Assembly (NCBI GenBank): GCA_021801525.1
Contig: JAJYXW010000089.1
Location: 1-34,466 of the forward strand
Direction: 5' to 3'
Length of the DNA stretch: 34,466 nucleotides
Source: Actinomycetes bacterium
GTDB taxonomy: Bacteria; Actinomycetota; Acidimicrobiia; Acidimicrobiales; JAJYXR01
A model generated the notes under the pieces. It had not been told where the DNA came from, did no database searches, and saw only the letters and a list, made by a program, of their open reading frames with translations. This document shows positions 1 through 8,542 of the stretch, in pieces (position 1 is the first letter of the stretch; each line of letters starts with the position of its first letter). The position numbers and the translations under genes are program-made.

Positions 1-2538
1 GTCGAAGGCGAAGACGCCGCCGTCGGAGGCGGTGAGCCAGTACCCGCCGCTGGCCGGGTCGGCCGACATGCCTACCACCGGGGCGGCGAGAGCGTGGCCG
101 CCCATGGACCCGTGGAACTGGGCGTCGCCGAAGCTGTACACGTCGCCTTTAGCCGTCACCTGCCAGTATCCCCTCCCATCAGGGGTCGAGGCGATGCCGA
201 CGACGGGCGATCCGGGTTGGGCAGAAGCCGGCAGCGCAGAGAGCGAGCCGTAGTACCCGGCGCCTGCATAGGCGTAGACGCCGCCGGTCGTGGTGGTGAC
301 GAGGAGACCGCCGCCGGGCGTGGACGTGGCCCCGGAGACGAGGGCGTCGGAAGGTATCGGCGCAGCGATCACCAACGGAGCGCCCGAGCACGAGGATATG
401 GCTCCGAAGCGCGACACGACCCAGTAGCCGCCGGGCGCCGGTACCACGCTCACACCCTGCCCGGGGTAGAAGCCTTGCGTGCACAGCGTGGGGCTAGGTG
501 GCGGCTGGATGGACGTGAGGATCGCAGGGTAGCTGTTCGCTATCGATCCTTGCTGGCCCAGCGCCTCGCAGAAGCCCGGCGACGCGCACGACAGAGAGGT
601 GAGCCTGGTAACGCCGGAAGGAGCAGGCTGGGTCTGCCAGGAGACGCCGTTCCAGCCAAGAGCGGCGGGGGCATTCGCGGCGGCGCTTCCGCTTGCCTCG
701 CAGAAGCCCGGCGACGCGCACGACACGCTGGTGAGGCTGGTGATGCCGGAAGGCGCAGCCTGGGTCTGCCAGGAGTAGCCGTTCCAGACGAGAGCGGCGC
801 CGCTGTAGGCACCCCGTTGGTCATAGGCACCGACCGCCTCGCAGAAGCCCGAGGAGCTGCACGACACGCTGCTCAACTCGCCCACTCCAAGGGGTAGGCC
901 CTGGGTCTGCCAGGAGACGCCGTTCCAGACGGCGGCGGCAAACGCGGCGAGCCCGAACGGGGCAACCTCGCCCACGGCTTCGCAGAAGCCAGGGGACGTG
1001 CACGATACCCCGGTGAGGGCGATGAGAGCAGGCGGTAACACCTGCGTCTGCCAGCGCGCGCCGTTCCACCCAATAGCGAACGCCACGTTGGTGGTGATGC
1101 TTGTGCCTACGGCCTCGCAGAAGCCAGGCGACGTGCACGACACAGCCGACAGCCCCGCAGGAAGTGGCGGCACTGCCTGGGCCTGCCACGAGAAGCCGTT
1201 CCAGGTCATGGCGACCGGGCCTGATGTGTCTTGACCCACCGCTTCGCAGAAGCCAGGCGACGTGCACGATACAGCCGTGAGTACCCCGCGGAGCGCTGGC
1301 GTCGTCTGGGCCTGCCAGGAGACGCCGTTCCAGGCCAGCGCCAGCGGCGCGGGGCTCCCGTCGGGCGAGGTGACTGTGCCTACGGCCTCGCAGAAGTCCC
1401 GGGAGGTGCAGGAGATGCCGGCGGGGCTGGTCATGCCCAGTGGCACTGCCTGGGCTTGCCACTCGAGGCCGTTCCAGGCAATCGCGGCAGGGCCGTTGTT
1501 TTGAAAGAATGAGTAGGCACCGACTGCTTCGCAGAAGCTGGGTGAGGTGCATGACACGCCGTAGAGCTCGTCAGCCAATGCAGGAGTGGCTTCGTCCTGC
1601 CAGGTTGCGCCGTTCCAGGCGAGCATGGCGGCTCCACCCCGCGGCGCCTGGCAGAAGCTGGGCGAGGTGCACGACACGGCAACCGGGTAACTGATCCCAG
1701 GCGGGAGAGCCTGGGACTGCCACGAGAAGCCGTTCCAGGCGAGCGCGACGGCGGCGTCGTTCATCCCTGACCCGACCGCATCGCAGAAGCTAGGCGAGGT
1801 GCACGACAGCGCCGTCACGTCGAAGCTGCTCTGCGCAGGCGGCCACGGTTGGGCCTGCCAGGTTGCGCCGTTCCAGGCGAGCGCGACATCGACATTTCGA
1901 TCTTCTCCCAGCGCCTCGCAGAAGCCGGGCGACGCGCACGACACGCTGCCGAGGGTTACGACGCCGGAAGGCACAGCCTGGGTCTGCCAGGAGACGCCGG
2001 TCCAAGCGAGCGCCAGCGCGAGCGGCGCCGCACCCGTGTCCGAATAGCCGACGGCTTCGCAGAAAGTCGTGGACGTGCAGGAGATGCCATCGAGGGTGTT
2101 CACGTCTGCCGGCAGGGTCTGCACCTGCCAAGTCGCGCCGTTCCACGAGAGCGCCACAAAGCTGTCGGTGGGGAACGCGGTGGAGCCGCCGGCGAGGAGG
2201 CCCAGTGCCTCGCAGAAAGTCGTGGACGTGCACGACACGCCGGTGACGGCGTAGATCCCCTGAGGCAAGGCCTGGGTCTGCCAGGAGACGCCGTTCCACA
2301 TGAGCGCGTTCGTGTCATGCCCCATCGCCTCGCAGAAGCTCGGAGAAGCACACGAAACTACGCTGAGAGAGCTAGGGGGCATGGGGTATGTCTGCTGGAG
2401 GTACCAACCCGCAGGCATGCCGGCCGCGGCGGCAGGCGGTGAGCTCGACACGGCCAGCGCGACCAGGCCGGACAACGCCGTGCAGAGCGCTAGGGCCACG
2501 CGAACGGCGGCACTTGCGAGGGTGCAGGCCGGCCTCAT
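1..2538 (-). CDS. Secreted Cys-paired repeat protein (3' end outside window)
   Basis: A single minus-strand frame stays open from an ATG at 2538 to the left edge (846 codons, no stop seen). The N-terminus is a signal peptide: MRPACTLASAAVRVALAL followed by a hydrophobic stretch and an AAAA-G cleavage-like site near residue 40. Next come 14 in-frame repeats of about 40-51 residues with the core WNGxxWQTQ...L..VSCASPGFCEA; each has a Cys pair seven residues apart (SC...FC) that could form a disulfide. From about position 540 leftwards a second repeat type begins (GGYWLxxxxGGVFAFD, GRGYWQVTAKGDVYSFGDA), known from exported actinobacterial proteins. Both repeat types are probably beta-rich and extracellular. 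The role is unknown; surface adhesion or cell-wall binding would be a guess. The shadow ORFs in this stretch are other frames of the repeats. Export and repeat structure are certain; function is not. Confidence 0.85.
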   Translation of the reverse strand, partial: MRPACTLASAAVRVALALCTALSGLVALAVSSSPPAAAAGMPAGWYLQQTYPMPPSSLSVVSCASPSFCEAMGHDTNALMWNGVSWQTQALPQGIYAVTGVSCTSTTFCEALGLLAGGSTAFPTDSFVALSWNGATWQVQTLPADVNTLDGISCTSTTFCEAVGYSDTGAAPLALALAWTGVSWQTQAVPSGVVTLGSVSCASPGFCEALGEDRNVDVALAWNGATWQAQPWPPAQSSFDVTALSCTSPSFCDAVGSGMNDAAVALAWNGFSWQSQALPPGISYPVAVSCTSPSFCQAPRGGAAMLAWNGATWQDEATPALADELYGVSCTSPSFCEAVGAYSFFQNNGPAAIAWNGLEWQAQAVPLGMTSPAGISCTSRDFCEAVGTVTSPDGSPAPLALAWNGVSWQAQTTPALRGVLTAVSCTSPGFCEAVGQDTSGPVAMTWNGFSWQAQAVPPLPAGLSAVSCTSPGFCEAVGTSITTNVAFAIGWNGARWQTQVLPPALIALTGVSCTSPGFCEAVGEVAPFGLAAFAAAVWNGVSWQTQGLPLGVGELSSVSCSSSGFCEAVGAYDQRGAYSGAALVWNGYSWQTQAAPSGITSLTSVSCASPGFCEASGSAAANAPAALGWNGVSWQTQPAPSGVTRLTSLSCASPGFCEALGQQGSIANSYPAILTSIQPPPSPTLCTQGFYPGQGVSVVPAPGGYWVVSRFGAISSCSGAPLVIAAPIPSDALVSGATSTPGGGLLVTTTTGGVYAYAGAGYYGSLSALPASAQPGSPVVGIASTPDGRGYWQVTAKGDVYSFGDAQFHGSMGGHALAAPVVGMSADPASGGYWLTASDGGVFAFD
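560..2350 (-). repeat. 14 in-frame ~120-153 nt coding repeats
   Basis: The conserved block cgcagaag (FCEA/SC region on the minus strand) recurs near 567, 699, 840, 981, 1116, 1245, 1389, 1530, 1650, 1782, 1917, 2058, 2211 and 2331. Every spacing is a multiple of 3 (117-153 nt). Copies are diverged in the variable loops but strongly conserved at the two Cys and the WNG..W motif, so the repeats are under protein-level constraint. Confidence 0.9.
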
Positions 2539-2756
2539 GGCACGAGACGCGGGTCCGGTCTCACGGCACGAGCGCGAGGACCGGCCGCCATGCTCGACAT
2601 TCTGTCCGTCTCGCCGCACCGGCGAGAGCATACAGTCACAACTCGAGCACCTGGTGTGGCGAGGTCCCGAGCCAGCCGGAGCCCGCCTGGTCCCTTGGCC
2701 ACTTGGTAGCTCGAGCTCAGCTATTCAGCCGCTCAGCTATTCAGGCGCTCAGGCGC
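2539..2756 (-). promoter_or_regulatory. Leader region of the repeat protein, with hairpin and short direct repeats
   Basis: No gene is visible in this 218-nt gap. It holds a perfect 8-bp hairpin at 2609-2627 (TCTCGCCG / CGGCGAGA, 3-nt loop) about 70 nt upstream of the repeat-protein ATG. Near 2715-2765 there are direct repeats of gctcagctattcag and gctcaggc that run across the stop codon of the E1 gene. I see no convincing -10/-35 pair. The hairpin has no U-tract, so whether it terminates E1 transcription or sits in the leader cannot be decided. Confidence 0.35.
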
Positions 2757-5030
2757 TCAGGCGTGGGCGAGGGTCCGGGCGGCGGAGAGGATGGTGGCGG
2801 CCTGGGGGAGCACGGCCGCCTCGAGCTCGGGCGCGTAGGGGACCGGGGTGTCGAGCGCGCCGAGGCGGGCGACCGGCGCGTCGAGGGACCAGAAGCAGTG
2901 CTCGCCGGCCCAGGCGGCCACCTCGGCGCCGAAGCCGGCAGTGAGGGTGTCCTCGTGGACGACGAGCAGCCTGCCGGTGCGCCCGAGCGACTCGGCGACG
3001 GCTTCGGAGTCCCAGGGGGAGATCGTCCTCAGGTCGACCACCTCCGCCTCGATGCCCTCCGAGGAGAGCTCGGCCGCGGCCTGGAGGGAGAGCTCCACCG
3101 TCGCCCCCCAGGTGACGATCGTGAGGTCGGCCCCGGGGCGGGCGATCCGAGCCTTGCCGAAGGGCACGACCCACGAAGCCTCGGGGTAGGGATCGGCCGC
3201 GTAGTGCTGGCGGTAGAGGTGCTTGTGCTCGAGGAACAGCACCGGGTCCCCGGAAGCGAAGGCGCTGCGGAGGAGCCCGACGGCGTCACATGCGCGCGAC
3301 GGGAAGGCGATGAGCAGCCCCGGCACGTGGGCGAAGACCGATTCCCCGCACTGGGAGTGCCAGATCGCCCCACCGGTCAGGTAGCCGCCTATGGCCACCC
3401 TCAGCACCATCGGGCAGGAGAAGGTCCCATTCGAGCGCCAGCGGATCGTCGCCGCCTCCGAGCGGATCTGCTGCATGGCGGGCCAGATGTAGTCGAAGAA
3501 CTGGATCTCGGCGCAGGGTCTGAGCCCACGAAGCGCCTGGCCGATTGCGCGCCCCACGATGTTCGACTCCGCGAGCGGCGTGTTGTAGCACCGAGCAGTG
3601 CCGAAGGAGCGCTGGAGGCCCCGGGTCACCCCGAAGACTCCCCCCTTGCCCTCCACTTTCGAGAGCAGCTCGTCGTCGGCATCGGCAACGTCCTCCCCGA
3701 AGACGCGGATGCGCTCGTCGCCCGCCATCAGCTCGTGCAGCGCGAGGCGGATGGCCTCGGCCGGCACCACGATCGCCTCCGACGGGGTCGTGCTGCCATC
3801 TGCGGAAGGGGGCGCTTGCGCGGGAGGGGGCGACGCTGCCGCGGGAGGGGGCGACGCTGCGGGAGCAGCGAGAACGGCGCCGCCCGGCAGCGGCTGGCCG
3901 CCTGGGGAGCTTCGGGCAAGGTCGTTCCTGGGCGGATTGTGCCCCGCCGCGAAGAGCTGCTCGCTCACGCGCGCGGGATCGGGCCTCGGGGAGCGGAGGG
4001 CTTCGTCCGCGGCCTGAGCGGCCTCGGCGCGTGCCTCTTCGCGGATCCCGGCGGCCTCCTCCGGCGTCAGGATCCCGGCGGCAAGGAGCTCCCGCTCGAA
4101 CACGAGGATGGGGTCGTGCGCCGCCTCAGCCGAGAGCTCTGCCGCGTCGCGGTACTTGGCCTGGGCGTCGGCTGAAGAGTGGGAGTAGGGCCTAGTCACG
4201 TGCGCGTGGATGAGGCCGGGGCCCTCGCCCGCGCGCACGCGCGCCACGGCTCTCGCTCCCTTGATGCGACACGATGCGTAGTCCCAGCCGTCGACCTTCG
4301 TGACCGCGAGCCCCCTGAACCCCCGCACCAGCTCCGAGATCGGGGCCGGCGCCTGGTCGGAAGCCCTCACCGAGATCGCGTACCCGTTGTCCGCGACGAG
4401 GTAGAGGACAGGGAGGTGCAGCCGGCACGCGGTGTTCAGGCTCTCCCAGAACTCTCCCTCGGAGGTAGCTCCCTCGCCGAGGGATACGTAGGTCACCTCG
4501 TCGCCATGGGCAGTGCACCCGGGGAGGCCGGGACGCCTGGCGATGTAGCGCCCTGCCTCCGCGCAGCCGACGGCGGGGATGCACTGGCTGCCGGTCGGGC
4601 TCGACTGGGTCACGATGTTGAGAGCCGGGTCGCCGAAGTGGCATGGCATCTGGCGCCCGCCCGATGCCGGGTCGCATGCCGCCCCTACGGCTTGTGCCAT
4701 CACGGCCGCCGGGCTCACCCCGAGTGACAGCACGAGAGCGCGGTCGCGGTAGTAAGGGAAGAACCAGTCGTAGGCGGGCCTGAGCGACCGAGCGAGCGCT
4801 CCGAGGAGCACTTCGTGGCCGGCGCCCGAGATCTGGAAGAACACGCGGCTCTGCTTCTGCAGTGTTATCTCGCGGTCGTCTAGAGCGCGCGAGAGGCAGG
4901 CGACGTAGAAGTCCCGCGCGAGCTCCTCTGCCGGGAAGGCCAGGAGCGGGTTCCCCCGGTTCGGGTTCCCCCGGTTCGGGTTCCCCCGGTTCGGGGTCTT
5001 CGTGCGCCCAACCGGAGCTCCGCGACCCAT
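2757..5030 (-). CDS. Fused alpha/beta E1 subunit of a 2-oxoacid (branched-chain type) dehydrogenase
   Basis: The 757-residue protein joins the E1-alpha and E1-beta halves in one chain. The alpha half has the thiamine-diphosphate motif GEGATSEGEFWE...NGYAIS and the phosphorylation-loop-like RPYSHSSADAQAKYR. After a Pro/Ala linker (about residues 390-430) the beta half carries FGEDVADADD, NTPLAESNIVG, EIQFFDYIWPA, VVDLRTISPWD and VVHEDTLTAGFG. It would decarboxylate a 2-oxoacid such as 2-oxoisovalerate and transfer the acyl group to E2 lipoyl domains. The ThDP motif starts GEG rather than GDG, which is conservative. An upstream extension of the frame to 5420 overlaps the divergent methyltransferase, so I chose the ATG at 5030. 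No E2 or E3 gene is nearby. The N-terminus carries three NRGNP repeats. The substrate is inferred. Confidence 0.88.
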   Translation of the reverse strand: MGRGAPVGRTKTPNRGNPNRGNPNRGNPLLAFPAEELARDFYVACLSRALDDREITLQKQSRVFFQISGAGHEVLLGALARSLRPAYDWFFPYYRDRALVLSLGVSPAAVMAQAVGAACDPASGGRQMPCHFGDPALNIVTQSSPTGSQCIPAVGCAEAGRYIARRPGLPGCTAHGDEVTYVSLGEGATSEGEFWESLNTACRLHLPVLYLVADNGYAISVRASDQAPAPISELVRGFRGLAVTKVDGWDYASCRIKGARAVARVRAGEGPGLIHAHVTRPYSHSSADAQAKYRDAAELSAEAAHDPILVFERELLAAGILTPEEAAGIREEARAEAAQAADEALRSPRPDPARVSEQLFAAGHNPPRNDLARSSPGGQPLPGGAVLAAPAASPPPAAASPPPAQAPPSADGSTTPSEAIVVPAEAIRLALHELMAGDERIRVFGEDVADADDELLSKVEGKGGVFGVTRGLQRSFGTARCYNTPLAESNIVGRAIGQALRGLRPCAEIQFFDYIWPAMQQIRSEAATIRWRSNGTFSCPMVLRVAIGGYLTGGAIWHSQCGESVFAHVPGLLIAFPSRACDAVGLLRSAFASGDPVLFLEHKHLYRQHYAADPYPEASWVVPFGKARIARPGADLTIVTWGATVELSLQAAAELSSEGIEAEVVDLRTISPWDSEAVAESLGRTGRLLVVHEDTLTAGFGAEVAAWAGEHCFWSLDAPVARLGALDTPVPYAPELEAAVLPQAATILSAARTLAHA
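4951..4995. repeat. Three exact 15-nt tandem copies (NRGNP) in the E1 N-terminus
   Basis: Unit ttcccccggttcggg is repeated three times without a mismatch. On the minus strand it encodes NRGNP three times, just ahead of the first conserved E1-alpha residues, so it forms a flexible N-terminal tail. Confidence 0.9.
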
Positions 5031-5085
5031 TGCTTCCAGGCTATCCCGCCGCGCCCTGGCCGCAGCGTATCGAGGAGCCCGCGCG

Positions 5086-5091
5086 TAGACT
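5086..5091 (+). promoter_or_regulatory. Putative -10 element for leaderless methyltransferase mRNA
   Basis: TAGACT (TANNNT) ends 7 nt before the ATG at 5099, so transcription would start on or very near the start codon. There is no clear -35 and no ribosome binding site. The same spacing occurs before the gtrA-like gene. Confidence 0.45.
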
Positions 5092-5098
5092 CCCCGGG

Positions 5099-6037
5099 AT
5101 GAGCAGGCGGTATCGCACGTTCCACGCCCGGCTCGGGGCCGCCTCTCTAGCGGGGAAGCTAGCGACGGCCCTTCACCCTTACTGCGAGTACGTCCCCATC
5201 GCTCACCTGCCGACCCGGCGCACCGAGGCCCGTTGGGGGCACGGCAGGCCGCCTCACCCCGGACTCGACGCCATCGTCGCCTCGGGAGCGCCCGCCTACG
5301 AGCGGGCCGTACAGGCGATCGCATCGAGGCGCGTAGAGCTCGCCCGCATCGCCCGTGACGGCGCTGGGGCAGGGGAGCCACAGTGGGCGAATGCGTGGAT
5401 CCCGGCGCTTGACGGAGCATGTCTCTACACCTTCGTCCGAGACCTCGAGCCGCGGCGCTATGTGGAGGTCGGCTCCGGAATCTCGACGCTGTTCGTGGAC
5501 AGGGCCAGGCGCGACGGCCACCTCGGGACGGCTGTCACGTCCATCGACCCCGAGCCCCGGGCCGACGTCGACGCCTGCTGCGACCGGGTTGTGAGGGCGC
5601 CTCTCGAGAGCGTGGACCTCGGCATCTTCGGCGAGCTCGAGCGTGGCGACGTCGTCTTCGTGGACAACTCCCACCTCGTGCTCATGGGCTCCGACGTGGT
5701 GGTGTTCTTGCTGGAGGTGCTCCCGTCTCTCGTGCCGGGAGTGCTTGTGGGTGTTCACGATGTCTTTCTTCCGTCGGACTACTTTCCCTTCTGGGGTACC
5801 TACTACTTCGGGGAGCAGTACATGCTGGCCGCCTTGCTTCTCGGTGAGGCTGCCTCCACCCCTCGTCCGGGCGGAGGGCGCTGGATCGAGCCGTTCATGG
5901 CCTCGTACTACGTGAGCTCCCACCCGGAGCTCTCGGCGCCGCTCGACGAGCTGTGGGCCGAGCCGTGCTTCTCGGGGATCGACCCGATCGGCTGGAGCTT
6001 CTGGTTCCTCGTCGGCGATAAGAGGCCCAGCGGATAG
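5099..6037 (+). CDS. Class I SAM-dependent methyltransferase-like protein
   Basis: The 312-residue protein has a Rossmann methyltransferase core: VEVGSGISTLF (motif I, about residue 120), a following VTSIDPEP acidic strand end, and VVFVDNSHLVLMGSDVV, then LVPGVLVGVHDVFLPSDYP-like text typical of the Methyltransf_24 class, where the product strand is followed by an acidic/His pair. The acceptor is unknown. The frame is open back to 4862, but that part runs antisense through the E1 gene; the ATG at 5099 fits because TAGACT lies exactly 7 nt upstream, a leaderless TANNNT arrangement. There is no Shine-Dalgarno. It diverges from the E1 gene with 68 nt between starts. Confidence 0.75.
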   Translation: MSRRYRTFHARLGAASLAGKLATALHPYCEYVPIAHLPTRRTEARWGHGRPPHPGLDAIVASGAPAYERAVQAIASRRVELARIARDGAGAGEPQWANAWIPALDGACLYTFVRDLEPRRYVEVGSGISTLFVDRARRDGHLGTAVTSIDPEPRADVDACCDRVVRAPLESVDLGIFGELERGDVVFVDNSHLVLMGSDVVVFLLEVLPSLVPGVLVGVHDVFLPSDYFPFWGTYYFGEQYMLAALLLGEAASTPRPGGGRWIEPFMASYYVSSHPELSAPLDELWAEPCFSGIDPIGWSFWFLVGDKRPSG

Positions 6038-6090
6038 GGAGCTGACCGGCAAGGGCGGTGATACACCCTTGCCGTAGGATGCGGGACGAA

Positions 6091-6102
6091 GCGCTATAGC
6101 GC
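6091..6102. promoter_or_regulatory. 12-nt perfect palindrome upstream of the SDR gene
   Basis: GCGCTATAGCGC is a perfect palindrome 15 nt before the SDR start and a few bases past a TAGGAT -10-like hexamer at 6075-6080. The position at the expected transcription start suits a repressor operator, but no regulator gene is adjacent. Confidence 0.35.
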
Positions 6103-6117
6103 GAAAGAGAGGCTCGC

Positions 6118-7065
6118 ATGGGACGTTCGCCGGCAGGGATTCGGCCCGGGATGAAGGCAGTGGTGACAGGGGGGGCTGGTGGCCTCGGTACGGCGATATC
6201 GAAGGCGCTTGCCGCACGTGGCCTAGAAGTGCTCGCTGTAGACGTGGCCGGCACCGATCGCCTGCTCGACGTGACGGACGCGGCTGCCTGCCGTCGTCTC
6301 GCCCGCGAGGTGGAGCCTGACGTATGGGTGAACAATGCCGGATTGCTCGGCGCGGGCGAGGCGTTGTCGGCGCCCGACGAGCTGATGGAGCAGGTCGTCG
6401 CAGTGAACCTGATGGGAGTGGTGTATGGCACCAGGGCCGCGGCCGAGGTCATGGTTACCCGAGGCAGCGGGCGGATCCTGAACATCGGCTCCCTGGCCTC
6501 CTTCAACGCGACACCGGGGCTCGCCATCTACTCGGCGACCAAGCATGCCGTGCGCGCCTGGTCGGTGGCCGTGGCCACGGAGCTCCGGCGAACCGGGGTC
6601 CTGGTCTCGTGCCTCTGCCCTGACGGTATATGGACCCCGATGCTCCAGCGGGTCGTAGCCGACCAGGCTGCCGCAATGCCCTTCGGCGGCAAGCGGCTTC
6701 TCGATCCCGACGAGGTGGCCACCCGGGCTCTCGAACTGCTGGACGGCCGGGGCATGGTCGCATCGATCCCGCTGGGGCGGTCGATCCTCGCAAAGGCGAC
6801 GGGTCTCTGGCCCAGGGCGTCTCTCGCTCTCTTGCCGCTTGCGGAACGCGCAGGCAAGGCCGGCCAGGAGCGTTACCGAAGGATGACCCCGCGCGGCCAA
6901 GGGGAGGGGGGCGCGTCCGCGGACGCGCCTGCGGACGCGCCTGCGGACGCGCCTGCCAGCGACGGAGGGGTTGGCGCCAGCGGGGGAGGCGCCAGCGGGG
7001 GAGGTGGCAGCGGGGGAGCCGCCGGGGAGTTTGGCGCCAGCGGGGGAGGCGGCAGCGGCTCGTGA
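6118..7065 (+). CDS. Short-chain dehydrogenase/reductase with Gly-rich tail
   Basis: The classical SDR fold is clear: TGGAGGLG (cofactor loop, about residue 18), NNAG (about residue 76), catalytic Ser in NIGSLAS and the YSATK Tyr/Lys pair (about residues 140-150), then CPDGIWTPM. It is an NAD(P)-dependent oxidoreductase with unknown substrate. The core ends near residue 255. The last 60 residues are a low-complexity tail made of three ADAP units (12-nt repeats at 6919-6954) and Gly/Ser-rich stretches. The upstream GAAAGAGAGG is a fair ribosome binding site for ATG 6118; an internal ATG at 6151 (MKAVVTGG) is an alternative start that removes only an unconserved leader. Its TGA overlaps the GTG of rmuC (GTGA), so the two are probably translationally coupled. 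Confidence 0.88.
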   Translation: MGRSPAGIRPGMKAVVTGGAGGLGTAISKALAARGLEVLAVDVAGTDRLLDVTDAAACRRLAREVEPDVWVNNAGLLGAGEALSAPDELMEQVVAVNLMGVVYGTRAAAEVMVTRGSGRILNIGSLASFNATPGLAIYSATKHAVRAWSVAVATELRRTGVLVSCLCPDGIWTPMLQRVVADQAAAMPFGGKRLLDPDEVATRALELLDGRGMVASIPLGRSILAKATGLWPRASLALLPLAERAGKAGQERYRRMTPRGQGEGGASADAPADAPADAPASDGGVGASGGGASGGGGSGGAAGEFGASGGGGSGS

Positions 7066-8459
7066 ACGGGGATGTCCTGGTCGGGCTTCTTGTAGGAGTC
7101 GTTGCCGGGCTGCTTGGCGGTCTGCTTGTGGGCTTCGCGCGCCGCTCGACCGACCTGGCGAAGCTCGAAGCCGAGCATGTGAAGGCGCTGGCCGACTTGC
7201 AGGCGCGGTGTGCCTCGTCGACGGCGGCGGAGGCGAGCAGGGCTTCGAGCTTGCAAGCCGAGCTCGAGGCCGAGCGGAGAGCGGCACAGGAACGCCAAGC
7301 GGCTTGGGAAGAGGCCCGCCGCCAGATGAAAGGCGAGCTGGCGGAGCTCTCGGCGCAGGCGCTCGACGCGAACAGCAAGCGGTTCTTGGAGCTGGCAGAC
7401 ACGAGGATGAAGCAGGCCCAGGAGTCGGCCGCCGGTGACCTCATGAAGCGACAGCAGGCCATAGGCGAGCTGCTCGACCCGCTTCGCGAGCAGCTGGGCA
7501 AGTACGCGGAGAGCCTCCGGCAGATCGAGCAGGCCCGAGTTGGCGCTTACGAGGGCATCAAAGAGCAGGTGAAGCAACTCACCGAGTCCCAGGAGCGCCT
7601 CCAGGCGGAGACCAGGAACCTTGCCTCTGCCCTGAGAGCGCCTTCGACGCGAGGGCGGTGGGGCGAGCAGCAGCTGCGGCGGGTGGTGGAGATGGCAGGC
7701 ATGGTCGAGCACTGCGACTTCGACGACCAGGTGACCACGGCCGGCGAGGAAGGGCGGGCACGCCCCGACATGGTGGTCCACCTGCCTGGGGCCAAGCAGG
7801 TGGTGGTGGACTCCAAGGTGCCGCTGCAGGCGTTCCTCGATGCAGTCGACGCGACCGACGAGGCTGCGCGCAAGGCGCATCTTGCCAGCCATGCCCGCCA
7901 GCTACGGGCGCATGTCGACTCCCTGGCGAAGAAGGCCTACTGGCGGAGCTTCGGAGACTCCCTCGACTTCGTCGTCGCCTTCGTTCCCGGCGACCCGCTG
8001 ATCGCCGCGGCCTTCGAGCAGGATCCGAGCCTCTACGACTACGCAGTCGCCAACCACGTGCTGATCGCCACTCCGACGACGCTTATAGCTCTGCTCCACG
8101 CTGTTTCGTATGGGTGGCAGCAGGAGAAGCTCGCCGAGGGTGCTCGCGAGGTGCAGCAGCTCGGCCGGGAGATCTACGTGCGCCTTGTGACCTTCGCCGA
8201 TCACATGGCGAAGGTCGGAAGGAGCCTCGACTCCTCGGTGGATGCCTACAACAAGGCGGTGGGTTCGCTGGAGCGGAGCGTCTTGCCCAAGGCCCGGCGC
8301 TTCGGGGACCTGGGCGTGGTCGGGGAGGCCGAGCGCCAGATCCCGGAGCTCGACCCGATCGACGTGACTTCTCGCAGGCTGCAGGCGCCTGAGCTCACCA
8401 GCTCCGTGGAGTTTCCGCTCACCGGAGGTGCCAGCGATCCTGAGCTCGAGGGCGCCTAA
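7062..8459 (+). CDS. rmuC: DNA recombination protein RmuC
   Basis: The 465-residue protein has one N-terminal membrane segment (VLVGLLVGVVAGLLGGLLVG), then a long Glu/Ala/Arg-rich coiled coil (about 25-190) and the RmuC domain with the family hallmarks RGRWGEQQLRRVVEMAGM, RPDMVVHLPG, VVVDSKVPLQAF, FVPGDPLIAAAFEQDP and LIATPTTLIALLHAV. RmuC has a restriction-endonuclease-like fold and limits inversions at short inverted repeats. That role may matter in a genome this rich in small repeats, though the link is only a suggestion. The GTG start at 7062 overlaps the SDR stop by two bases; the longer open frame upstream (from 6630) lies in the SDR gene and is not used. Confidence 0.92.
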   Translation: MNGDVLVGLLVGVVAGLLGGLLVGFARRSTDLAKLEAEHVKALADLQARCASSTAAEASRASSLQAELEAERRAAQERQAAWEEARRQMKGELAELSAQALDANSKRFLELADTRMKQAQESAAGDLMKRQQAIGELLDPLREQLGKYAESLRQIEQARVGAYEGIKEQVKQLTESQERLQAETRNLASALRAPSTRGRWGEQQLRRVVEMAGMVEHCDFDDQVTTAGEEGRARPDMVVHLPGAKQVVVDSKVPLQAFLDAVDATDEAARKAHLASHARQLRAHVDSLAKKAYWRSFGDSLDFVVAFVPGDPLIAAAFEQDPSLYDYAVANHVLIATPTTLIALLHAVSYGWQQEKLAEGAREVQQLGREIYVRLVTFADHMAKVGRSLDSSVDAYNKAVGSLERSVLPKARRFGDLGVVGEAERQIPELDPIDVTSRRLQAPELTSSVEFPLTGGASDPELEGA

Positions 8460-8464
8460 CTTCC

Positions 8465-8486
8465 GAGCAGGCGGCCGGTCTGCCTC
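8465..8486. terminator. Possible hairpin between convergent rmuC and decarboxylase genes
   Basis: GAGCAGGC pairs with GTCTGCCTC through one bulge and one G-U pair around a 5-nt loop, in the 83-nt gap between the converging genes. There is no T-run, so this is at best a weak bidirectional terminator. Confidence 0.3.
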
Positions 8487-8542
8487 CGAGTCAATCTTGA
8501 GCTGTGAGCGCGCATGAAAAGTGCCACTGGCTTCCGGGGCGT

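Noticed and set aside
567-2350. Regular ~120-150 nt repeats suggesting a CRISPR or satellite array
   Set aside because: The period is in frame, the units code a conserved Cys/Trp motif behind a signal peptide, and there are no constant repeat/unique spacer blocks of CRISPR size.
3700-3960. Two separate E1-alpha and E1-beta genes with a missed stop
   Set aside because: The frame is continuous through a Pro/Ala linker with no stop, and fused E1 chains of about this length are known.
2388-4175. Plus-strand 595-codon open frame
   Set aside because: It is the antisense of the clearly conserved E1 gene; its sequence is the Arg/Gly-rich shadow expected in high-GC DNA.
4862-5098. N-terminal extension of the methyltransferase
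   Set aside because: It runs antisense through the E1 N-terminus and its tandem repeats, has low-complexity sequence, and the conserved part begins after ATG 5099.
6630-7061. Long N-terminal extension of RmuC
   Set aside because: This is an out-of-frame reading of the SDR gene; RmuC's membrane segment starts right after GTG 7062.
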